Source of the DNA: Parachlamydiales bacterium
GTDB lineage: Bacteria > Chlamydiota > Chlamydiia > Chlamydiales > SM23-39
Assembly: GCA_019694475.1 (NCBI GenBank)
Contig: JAIBBX010000006.1
Location: 1-64,000 of the forward strand
Direction: 5' to 3'
DNA length: 64,000 bases
Part shown: piece after piece, positions 7,843 to 15,376 of the stretch
Layout: the number at the start of each line of letters is the position of its first letter
Numbering within the stretch: the stretch's first letter is position 1
Notes under the pieces: model-generated
Told to the model about the DNA's origin: nothing
Databases searched by the model: none
Seen by the model: only the letters and a program-made list of their open reading frames with translations
Program-made: the position numbers and the translations under genes

Positions 7843-9069
7843 ATGAGCACCCCTCCCGACGCTAGTAAACAGATGGGCCGGACTTTGATCTGGTCTAACT
7901 TACTTGCAGAGCCCCTCTTCACTCTCTACTCCTTTTTGATTTTTATCCTGTATAAGGACTTGGGCGCCAGCACTTTCCAGGTCGCGCTGCTGACGGCTTT
8001 GAAGCCGATTATTACTATACTGTCTTTCTATTGGAGCGCGGGTCTTCGGGGGAGAACCAAGAAGCTTAAATCGAATGTTTTGTGGGCAGGCTTTTTGATG
8101 CGGGCCCCATTTTTATTGTGTCCCTGGGTCGATTCGGTCTGGTTCGTCATTTTCGCAGCTGTCAACTATATGTTTTTCTATAGAGCAGGGCTGCCTGCCT
8201 GGCTCGAAATCCTGAAGAGAAATATGGGCGAAGGGAAACGGAACAAAGTCTTCTCAATTAGTTCGGGCTTGGGATATGCAGAGGGCGTAGCCCTTGCGTT
8301 GGCTTGCGGCGGCATGCTCGATCACGATCCTGGATGTTGGAAGACTCTCTTTTTCGGCGCTGCAGCGATTGGTCTTTTAACATTGGTCGTGCAGAGCAGG
8401 ATTGTGGTTGCGGGCGAAGATGAGCAAGTAGAGCGCCCAAGTTTGAAAGAGGTCATTGTAAGACCGTGGCGCGATAGTTTTCGGCTGATGAAGGATAGGC
8501 TCGACTTCTCTAGATTCCAGTGGGGATTCATGGTGAGCGGGTTTGGACTCATGTTGATTCAGCCGGCCATTCCGCTCTTTGCAGTGGACGTGCTTGGGAT
8601 CTCCCATTTGGAAATGGTAGGAGCGGTATCGATTGCAAAAGGATTGGGGTTCGCGTTGTCATCGCCTCTTTGGGCGAAATGGATCGACCGCGTGCATGTA
8701 TATAAAATGGCCAGCCTTGTGTTTGCAACGATCGGCCTTCTACCTATTTTACTCAGTTTCTCGGTGTGGAGCGTTGCATGGCTATACATCGCTTACTTCT
8801 GGTATGGAGTCGGACAGGGGGGAAGCCATTTGGTCTGGAATATGTCGGGACCCATCTTTGCAGGCAAAGATGAAAGCTCCAGATATACAGGCGTCAATGT
8901 GGCCATGGCGGGACTGCGCGGCGCCGTAGCTCCGCCTCTCGGTGGATGGCTTGCTGTTGCATGCGGCCCAGTTCAAGTTCTTATCATCGGCGGAGCCCTC
9001 TGTTTCTACAGCGGAATACGCATGCTTCAAAGCAAATTTGTAAAAGAACCTTTGTCGATAAAGCGCTGA
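7843..9069 (+). CDS. MFS-type membrane transporter
   Basis: A 408-residue polytopic inner-membrane protein with 10-12 hydrophobic segments spread along its length (for example residues 22-40, 47-64, 95-115 and a C-terminal pair ending near 395). A central charged loop (residues 190-220, GEDEQVERPSLKEV) separates two halves, as in the major facilitator superfamily. The substrate cannot be read from sequence. The ATG at 7843 has little Shine-Dalgarno support. The DUF1207 gene follows after 32 bp and may share its transcript. Confidence 0.8.
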   Translation: MSTPPDASKQMGRTLIWSNLLAEPLFTLYSFLIFILYKDLGASTFQVALLTALKPIITILSFYWSAGLRGRTKKLKSNVLWAGFLMRAPFLLCPWVDSVWFVIFAAVNYMFFYRAGLPAWLEILKRNMGEGKRNKVFSISSGLGYAEGVALALACGGMLDHDPGCWKTLFFGAAAIGLLTLVVQSRIVVAGEDEQVERPSLKEVIVRPWRDSFRLMKDRLDFSRFQWGFMVSGFGLMLIQPAIPLFAVDVLGISHLEMVGAVSIAKGLGFALSSPLWAKWIDRVHVYKMASLVFATIGLLPILLSFSVWSVAWLYIAYFWYGVGQGGSHLVWNMSGPIFAGKDESSRYTGVNVAMAGLRGAVAPPLGGWLAVACGPVQVLIIGGALCFYSGIRMLQSKFVKEPLSIKR

Positions 9070-9101
9070 TGTGTATATAGGAGTTCAAAGGGACTTCACA
9101 C

Positions 9102-10280
9102 ATGAAACGTGCTATTCAGTGCGGAATTTTGGCTTTTGCGATCGCTTGTGCTTTTGCTCAGGAAGAAACGGCTTCGAATGTAGCTGTGGTCTTATCCAGA
9201 AGGGATAGCATCCCCGAAGAAGTTGAAAAAGCGTCCGATCCATATTTCGAAGGATACATTCAGGCTCTTGTCGATATGCACTACGCTGAATATCGGGTTG
9301 TTGTCATCGTCAAAAATCACAAAGTTTGGCTCGCCAATATGCCAAGCAACAAGATGCTGTCGAACAGTATTGTCTCATTTGTCCGCGATATCCCTGGTGT
9401 TGAGGAAGTGCATGTATTGAATGGCGTGCCCCCTGAAGATGAAGAAGTTCGGGAAAAATATGTGGAAAGGCCGAAAATTGCTGGCATCTGGTTCCCGCAA
9501 ATGACTGAACTGTTTTTGCCTTTAATCGCAGACCCAAGAGCTGCCACATATAGTTTGGGTTGGCGAAGTGGCGATAGAGTGATTGGCGTTAAAACAATCG
9601 GCGTCTCTTTGGGCGACGACTTCCCTATCTACCGCTGGCTCGATGTCATCTGGGGCGGCGATATGCAAATCGGCATCGAGGCTGGCATCTGGTCTGTGTT
9701 TAATATGGATCCGCATCCGAATACCGCGAATGGATGGGGCGAGCTGGTCAATACAGACTTCTATGTTGGTATCCCGCTGACAATTGCTGCAGGACCCTGG
9801 TCTTTCAGGTTCAGAGTGTATCATATTTCCAGCCACTTGGGCGATGAATACATGGTAGACCACCCCGATGTAGTGCGACTAAATCCAAGCGTGGAAGCTG
9901 TTGATTTCTTTGTATCCTATCAGGCATCGGAAGCGATCCGTCTATATGTGGGTCCCGGCGTATACGTTCATAGCGACCCCACGTTTAAGTGGAAGCCGAT
10001 CTATCTCGAATACGGGACTGAAGCCCGCTTTTTGGGAACAAAATTCCACAAACAAAGACTCTATGGAACCTGTTTTATCGCCATGCTATGGCGCAACGTG
10101 CAGCAGCTCCATTACAACTTCGATGGAACTTATCGTTTAGGCTACGAGTGGAGCAAATTGCAAGGCATCGGCAGGAAATTCCGCCTCTATATCGGCTACC
10201 ACCACGGCTACTCGCTTGAAGGGCAGTTCCAAAAAGAGCGTACTCACTACTTTGAGTACAACATGAACTACGGGTTCTAG
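9102..10280 (+). CDS. DUF1207 family outer-membrane protein with N-terminal BON-like segment
   Basis: A 392-residue exported protein. Residues 1-20 are a signal peptide, probably cut after AFAQ. Residues about 49-107 (YRVVVIVKNHKVWLANMP, PGVEEVHVLNG) resemble a BON domain with its alternating strand/helix pattern. From about residue 130 (FPQMTELFLPLIADPR, SLGWRSGDR) it follows the DUF1207 family, rich in aromatic beta strands and ending in an aromatic-rich stretch (HYFEYNMNYGF), which suits an outer-membrane barrel. Function is unknown. Its TAG stop shares the CTAG tetranucleotide with the stop of the convergent gene. Confidence 0.8.
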   Translation: MKRAIQCGILAFAIACAFAQEETASNVAVVLSRRDSIPEEVEKASDPYFEGYIQALVDMHYAEYRVVVIVKNHKVWLANMPSNKMLSNSIVSFVRDIPGVEEVHVLNGVPPEDEEVREKYVERPKIAGIWFPQMTELFLPLIADPRAATYSLGWRSGDRVIGVKTIGVSLGDDFPIYRWLDVIWGGDMQIGIEAGIWSVFNMDPHPNTANGWGELVNTDFYVGIPLTIAAGPWSFRFRVYHISSHLGDEYMVDHPDVVRLNPSVEAVDFFVSYQASEAIRLYVGPGVYVHSDPTFKWKPIYLEYGTEARFLGTKFHKQRLYGTCFIAMLWRNVQQLHYNFDGTYRLGYEWSKLQGIGRKFRLYIGYHHGYSLEGQFQKERTHYFEYNMNYGF

Positions 10281-10528
10281 CGTATAGCAACTTCTACTTT
10301 TTGTTCCTTGCAGATAGCTTGGAATTTCGAAAAGCTAGCTAAAATATCTGGCCGTTTCGCCTGTCTTCCAGTGATGATGTACTGTTTGAAGGCTGACATC
10401 ACAATTTTAACTTTCTCATCTGTAAGGTCGATTCCTGTGATGTGGATTTCCTTTCCTGGTTCTTGAAAACTATACTCTTTGATCGATTCTTCTTGAGTTA
10501 TGATTCGTTTTTCCGTCACTGAAGCCAT
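10277..10528 (-). CDS. Small hypothetical protein (83 aa)
   Basis: A soluble, charged 83-residue protein with no signal peptide or membrane segment and no family I recognise. The N-terminal half looks beta-rich (KEIHITGIDLTDEKVKIVM), the C-terminal half helical. It converges on the DUF1207 gene, with both stops in one CTAG, and diverges from the 10637 gene across an AT-rich spacer holding an 11-bp inverted repeat. It may be real because the frame fills the gap exactly, but support is limited. Confidence 0.55.
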   Translation of the reverse strand: MASVTEKRIITQEESIKEYSFQEPGKEIHITGIDLTDEKVKIVMSAFKQYIITGRQAKRPDILASFSKFQAICKEQKVEVAIR

Positions 10529-10574
10529 GAGAGTACCTCATAATTTTTTGAGCAAATGAATTTACATGGCGTGC

Positions 10575-10621
10575 TTGATAAAAATCAATTCCTTGCGTAG
10601 GATTCATCAAATTTTTATCAA
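10575..10621. promoter_or_regulatory. 11-bp perfect inverted repeat in a divergent promoter region
   Basis: TTGATAAAAAT (10575-10585) is repeated as ATTTTTATCAA (10611-10621), 25 bp apart. The right arm ends just before the GGAG ribosome binding site of the 10637 gene. It could be an operator serving one or both divergent genes, or an mRNA hairpin next to the ribosome binding site. Which one cannot be decided from sequence. Confidence 0.5.
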
Positions 10622-10636
10622 AATGGAGTGATTCTC

Positions 10637-11455
10637 ATGGTATCGCCAGTCGGAAAAGTACACGATTCTCAAAATGCCGTTCATGAAAGTGGAAAAGAAG
10701 AACTGATTCAGTCAGCAGTGGATGCAATTGCTAACAGAAGTTTAGATGATTGTAAAAGCAGCGGGATTGATCCTTCGAGAGTTATCTCTGTATATCAGCC
10801 GAAAATCGCTTTACCTAAAGAGCTTGTCGCTCTGCATCGACATGATATTGAAAAACTGAAAATGCGAGGAAATGTCATTGGCATCGGAGCTGTCCAAGAC
10901 AAAAGTAGCGGGGCAATTGAATTGGTATACATCGAAGTGAATCAAAAAGAAACTTACGATAAATATCGTTTCATTATGAAAAATCTAGAGGGGGATGTAT
11001 ATGGCTATGCCGATGTGAAACCCTATTTGCACGGAAATAGACCTGATGGGTTTGGCAATCGAGATGATTTTTTCCCGGATGTGATTGAGGAGCGATATGG
11101 AGACGAAAAGGAAACAAAACTCAATAAAGTAAAAATGGACGCCTTGCAGAATTTATGGAGATCAAAGAAATATGTGGGTGTTCTTTTGACTAAGGCGATT
11201 CTTCAGTATTATCTTAAAAAGGGGTGCGAGGCTAGGATGGATCTATCCGCCGGATATACTTCGCATGGCTTTTATTATAAACTGGGATTAAGGGCCCACG
11301 ACGCTGAAACAAATAAAAAAATCGCTGCAGCTTTAGCAGAAAAAAGGGGAACGAGCGATTTGCAAGCGAGAAGTATGTTCCTCCCAAAGGTTTCCCGCGA
11401 ACAATGGATGAAGATCATTGAAGCTGATCCGATCGGATTCCCAGATTCAGTGTAA
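10637..11455 (+). CDS. Hypothetical protein with a possible GNAT-like acyltransferase region
   Basis: A 272-residue soluble protein. I chose the ATG at 10637 because GGAG (10625-10628) is well placed for it; a GTG at 10628 would add three residues. The stretch around residues 175-220 (YVGVLLTKAILQYYLKKGC, then SHGFYYKLGLRA) looks like the helix-strand end of a GNAT fold, where a late Y-x-x-x-G-L motif is common, but the acetyl-CoA loop is not clear. Its stop codon lies inside the left copy of the 46-bp direct repeat that frames the next gene. Confidence 0.55.
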   Translation: MVSPVGKVHDSQNAVHESGKEELIQSAVDAIANRSLDDCKSSGIDPSRVISVYQPKIALPKELVALHRHDIEKLKMRGNVIGIGAVQDKSSGAIELVYIEVNQKETYDKYRFIMKNLEGDVYGYADVKPYLHGNRPDGFGNRDDFFPDVIEERYGDEKETKLNKVKMDALQNLWRSKKYVGVLLTKAILQYYLKKGCEARMDLSAGYTSHGFYYKLGLRAHDAETNKKIAAALAEKRGTSDLQARSMFLPKVSREQWMKIIEADPIGFPDSV

Positions 11456-11491
11456 AACTTTTTGGCCATCGAAGGTGTAAAAACCCTCATC
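11446..11491 (+). repeat. Direct repeat, left copy (46 bp, 44 identical)
   Basis: Matches 15331-15376; the inner 40 bp (11452-11491) are identical. The right copy encodes the last residues of the LOG-domain gene, so this left copy is a detached piece of that gene's 3' end, now fused to the end of the 10637 gene, whose stop it contains. Confidence 0.95.
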
Positions 11492-11552
11492 CTACAATCA
11501 TAGAAACAGAATCTTATTCTCAAATATTTCTAGAATTTTCTATCATCTGGAC

Positions 11553-14500
11553 ATGTTTCGGTTCTTGTTGGTCGGGTCATGTGTGTGTATAGAGCTGTTT
11601 GCTCTACCTCATGGAATGCAGGTGGTTTCGGGTGATGTGAAAACCAGCTCTGAAACTCAAAATCACTTAAATATATCATTGGAAAGTGATTCTTGGCTCG
11701 ATTGGGAATCATTTTCAATTGACCCCTCAGAAAAGGTTTCTTTTCATTTTCCAAGTCCAAATGTTTGCGCAATCAATCGAGTCTTAGATACAAACCCAAG
11801 CCAAATCTTAGGAACCATGAGTTCCAATGGACAAGTAATTCTCATGAATCCGCATGGGATATTGATCGGAAAAGAAGCCATATTGGATATGGGAAGTTTT
11901 GTTGCTTCGACTCTCCCAGTTGATTTTCCTTCATTTCAGAAAAATCGATCTCTTGCTTTTGAAGGAGATTCTTTTGGGACGTTGAAAATCGAAGGTAGTG
12001 TTCATGCGGAACGGATCTTTCTTATTGGAAAAGAAATCGAACATTTTGGAGCTTTATCGGCCAAAACAAATCTATCTATTTTTAGCTGTAAAAATGTGTC
12101 ATTATCCCTTGAAGGGGAAGTGTTCACCATCAACTGCACAGAGAGTAAAGCAACGATTTTTGGATCGATATTTGTGCCGAATGGCGAACTAAACATTTAT
12201 GGCAATGAAATCCGATTAGAAAGTGGAGCTTTGATCGATGTTTCTTCTCCATTTGGAGGGGGCACTGTTGATTTGGGAGGCAAAAATTTGGCTCCATCTG
12301 AGTCCATTCTGATTGTTCCTGGGGCAAGTTTATTGGCTGATGCAATCGATACGGGAAATGGCGGGCAAATTGTCCTTTGGTCCGACCGCGCAACGGTAGC
12401 AATGGGGTTTTTATCTGCAAAGGGAGGAAAAAATTCTGGTAACGGAGGTCTTATCGAGGTATCCGGTAGAGACCGGATGATGTTCAATTGGAATGCAGAT
12501 CTAACTGCCACAAACGGAACTTCCGGTACTTTATGGTTTGATCCAACAGATATTTTGATCACAACTGTTGGACCTTTCACTGCGGTCAATTTTGCAACTA
12601 ATCCCACTTCATGGCCAGCTTTAACAACACCCGTTACGATCAATAGCGCAAATGTTGCCGGCGGATTGAGCTTTTTTTTGAATAACAGCGGCAGCGTTGT
12701 CATAACGACAAATGTAGTCCCAGACCCAGGTGCTGTCGGTACGATCACCGTCAACGGTCTTGTGAGTTGGAATGGAGCCAATTCTCTCACTTTGACAGCA
12801 GCTTCCGATATCATATTCAACGCGGGCATTCAAGTCGCTGGAACAGGAAATGTCACAGTAACGAGCCAAAATGGGAACATTCTCATCAATAGTGCTGCAG
12901 GGGTCAATAACGTCTCTATTGGTTCAAGAAATGGAACCACAACGGTCTCAGCTTTAGGAAACGTGAATCCTGTGGGATGCAACTGTTTAACCGCATTTCC
13001 TCTTCCCGCTTTGCCGAACGGGGCAGCTAGCACAGCATGCTGCAGTTTCTGCAATCCGGTCAGTGGAACGGGAAATATATGCATTCGAGGCCCAGATAAC
13101 ATCCTTCGAATCGCTTCCATTGGATTTGCCGCCGCATCTGGGGTGGCTGTTTCTGGTAATATTTTTGTGAATTGCAATAATTTGAATATCCAGGGTGGAG
13201 CGATTCTTGCCGGAGATAGCTCTCCTGCATTTATCGGTCACGGCGGTTTCGTCAACAATGCAAATTCCGGGAATATTACAGTCACTGCAACCCAAACCAT
13301 TTCGCAGCTTTTGATCGGATTAGGCGGAATTAGAACTTTCAATGGAGCTTCTTCTATTGGCCATGTTATAACTGGAAGTACTTTGTCTCAACAATCGGGT
13401 ACAATCACAGTCACTGCAGGTCAAGATATTATCCTTCGCTCGATTGGAAGCGACACAAGCCAATGTGTGATTGGACATTCAACTTTGCACGGAGGTCCAA
13501 ATATCGTTCCTGTGAATGCTTATATCAATGTCAACGCAGGAAGAGACATTTGGATTGATGCTACAAGAATGACAGGGGGGATTGTCAATAATATGGGCAT
13601 AGGCCATACCTTCGCAAGCACAATCGCAGGAGGAGCAGGTTCGAATGCCACAGGAGATATTGATATCCGAGCTGGAAGAGATTTGAATGTATATGGAATT
13701 CGTACCAATATCCGAGGATCTTCGTATATTGGCCAAACGGATCAAGGCAATGGGGGGGACATCAATTCAAGCATTCGAGTCAGAGCTTGCAGAGACATCA
13801 ATATGGATCCAGGATTGGCCACAGATTTTGGGATAGGCGCCCAAAACGCTCTAGCCGCAGGCCACAGCATTAACGGCATCATTACGGTCATCGCAGGAAA
13901 TGACCTCAATATCCGCCCCTCTTTAGGAAATTCGGTTGGAGGACTGAGAACGGTAATTGGCTATGACACTCAGGTCTCTGGCGGTGGTGTTATCGTCACA
14001 ACGACAAATGTAGCGGTCGGCCATGATATAAACATGTTTGCAAATGGGGTTACGGGAACGCGTAATATTGGCATAGGCGGGCGAGGAGATGTCAACGTAG
14101 CAAGCGGAAATAATATCACCTTACAAGCCATCCAAAATCAAAATGTCTACATCGGAACAGACGCAATAGCTGGCACGAATACAACACGTATTTTCGCATT
14201 CGGAAATGTCGTTGCCTTGACTAATCCTGCCGCCCCATTCACAGGAAAGTCAACTTTTGGAAGATCGACGTTAGCTGTTCCTGCAACGGGACCCTATTCT
14301 TTATTGATCAGAGCGTCAGGCGATATTCAGCTAGCTACAGGATATATAGTAACAGGTGGAGCTTCGATTCTTCTTGAAGGGGACGCTAATTTTAGTAGCG
14401 GCGATTTGTGGAATGGATCCATTACGACCATATGCGGACAAAATGCGGTGATCAATAATGTTTGTCCTATATTCACAAACCCTTCTATTCAAAGTCCTGC

Positions 14501-15326
14501 TGATGGGTTAGGGACAGTAAATGTAAATAAAGGGGCGGCTGTTAACGCTCTTGTATTGCAAACAGTGACCGGGCCAATTACTATTCACAGCGGCCCAAAA
14601 TCTGCTTCTGGGGCTGCATCTTCGCTGACTTTTGGAACTAATGCTTTGGCTGAGTTCAATCTGACAACTATTTCTGGAGATCTGACCGTAAGCGGTTCTG
14701 TTCCTGGGGATGCTTACCAAAACCTATTTGTTATTGCTCCGATCACTACAGCGGGATCGGTTCTTATGATTGCGAATCAAAACCTAACTTTGACTCCGAC
14801 AGGTTCCATCGATACTTCAGCAGGAAATGGAAGCGTCACTTTGGTCGTGGACAATGAAAATCGGCTTAGTCCACTCATTGGAAACGGAGCGTTTTTCCTC
14901 AATGCAGGCTCTTCGATTACTACTGGAGCTGGACCATTAACTATTTATACTGCCCTTCAACCGCTCAATTCTATATTGGGATTATTGAATGGCATCTCCT
15001 TCACCGCAGGAACTCTTTTTGCAAATACGGCTGAAGAAGTGTGGTGTACCTATTATCCAACCTCTATTCCAGGTTTTCCATTTACGATCGCTTATAAAAA
15101 CTGCCTTCAGCAAGCAACTCAACAGGCTATGGTTATAGTGGATCAATTCCTTGTCGACCTTCATCCATATAATGAATTTCCCGGATGGATGGAAAAATTT
15201 ACCATCTCCTACTATGCTTTAAAATCGACTCTACCTAAAGAGATGTATTATCTTCGCAGAAGGGCATTGAATATCGTGAATCAGCCAAAAAGCTACACTC
15301 ATTTAAATATCTTTTTGGAACATTAG
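11553..15326 (+). CDS. Filamentous-haemagglutinin-like exoprotein 1 (TPS domain, beta-helix)
   Basis: A 1257-residue surface or secreted protein. After a short signal (residues 1-17), residues about 20-210 form a haemagglutination-activity (TPS) domain with the motifs SSNGQVILMNPHGILIG and GSFVAST. The middle is a long run of Gly/Asn-rich repeats with recurring AGRDI-type motifs (TAGQDIILRS, NAGRDIWIDA, RAGRDLNVYG, IAGNDLNIRP), the pattern of FHA beta-helices. Residues 1107-1257 form a separate C-terminal domain (NSILGLLNG, WCTYYP, YKNCL, YYLRRRAL) also found in the 59563 protein. In FHA systems a TpsB barrel exports such proteins; none is in this window. A 46-bp direct repeat frames the gene. 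Confidence 0.85.
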   Translation: MFRFLLVGSCVCIELFALPHGMQVVSGDVKTSSETQNHLNISLESDSWLDWESFSIDPSEKVSFHFPSPNVCAINRVLDTNPSQILGTMSSNGQVILMNPHGILIGKEAILDMGSFVASTLPVDFPSFQKNRSLAFEGDSFGTLKIEGSVHAERIFLIGKEIEHFGALSAKTNLSIFSCKNVSLSLEGEVFTINCTESKATIFGSIFVPNGELNIYGNEIRLESGALIDVSSPFGGGTVDLGGKNLAPSESILIVPGASLLADAIDTGNGGQIVLWSDRATVAMGFLSAKGGKNSGNGGLIEVSGRDRMMFNWNADLTATNGTSGTLWFDPTDILITTVGPFTAVNFATNPTSWPALTTPVTINSANVAGGLSFFLNNSGSVVITTNVVPDPGAVGTITVNGLVSWNGANSLTLTAASDIIFNAGIQVAGTGNVTVTSQNGNILINSAAGVNNVSIGSRNGTTTVSALGNVNPVGCNCLTAFPLPALPNGAASTACCSFCNPVSGTGNICIRGPDNILRIASIGFAAASGVAVSGNIFVNCNNLNIQGGAILAGDSSPAFIGHGGFVNNANSGNITVTATQTISQLLIGLGGIRTFNGASSIGHVITGSTLSQQSGTITVTAGQDIILRSIGSDTSQCVIGHSTLHGGPNIVPVNAYINVNAGRDIWIDATRMTGGIVNNMGIGHTFASTIAGGAGSNATGDIDIRAGRDLNVYGIRTNIRGSSYIGQTDQGNGGDINSSIRVRACRDINMDPGLATDFGIGAQNALAAGHSINGIITVIAGNDLNIRPSLGNSVGGLRTVIGYDTQVSGGGVIVTTTNVAVGHDINMFANGVTGTRNIGIGGRGDVNVASGNNITLQAIQNQNVYIGTDAIAGTNTTRIFAFGNVVALTNPAAPFTGKSTFGRSTLAVPATGPYSLLIRASGDIQLATGYIVTGGASILLEGDANFSSGDLWNGSITTICGQNAVINNVCPIFTNPSIQSPADGLGTVNVNKGAAVNALVLQTVTGPITIHSGPKSASGAASSLTFGTNALAEFNLTTISGDLTVSGSVPGDAYQNLFVIAPITTAGSVLMIANQNLTLTPTGSIDTSAGNGSVTLVVDNENRLSPLIGNGAFFLNAGSSITTGAGPLTIYTALQPLNSILGLLNGISFTAGTLFANTAEEVWCTYYPTSIPGFPFTIAYKNCLQQATQQAMVIVDQFLVDLHPYNEFPGWMEKFTISYYALKSTLPKEMYYLRRRALNIVNQPKSYTHLNIFLEH

Positions 15327-15330
15327 AAAT

Positions 15331-15376
15331 TTCAACGTAAAACTTTTTGGCCATCGAAGGTGTAAAAACCCTCATC
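15331..15376 (+). repeat. Direct repeat, right copy, inside the 3' end of the LOG-domain gene
   Basis: Partner of 11446-11491. Read on the minus strand it encodes the final residues DEGFYTFDGQKVLR and the stop of the LOG-domain gene. Recombination between the copies would remove the exoprotein gene and leave the 10637 gene and the LOG gene convergent, with overlapping ends and both stops intact. Confidence 0.95.

Noticed and set aside
10628..10636. GTG at 10628 as start of the 272-residue protein
   Set aside because: The GGAG at 10625-10628 overlaps it and is correctly spaced for the ATG at 10637.
12197..12829. Long minus-strand open frame inside exoprotein gene 1
   Set aside because: It is a shadow of the Gly/Thr/Asn-rich plus-strand repeats; its Pro/Ala/Val-rich translation has no family features and no ribosome binding site.
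11446..15376. Direct repeats considered as insertion-sequence target duplications
   Set aside because: 46 bp is far too long for a target duplication, and there are no terminal inverted repeats or transposase.
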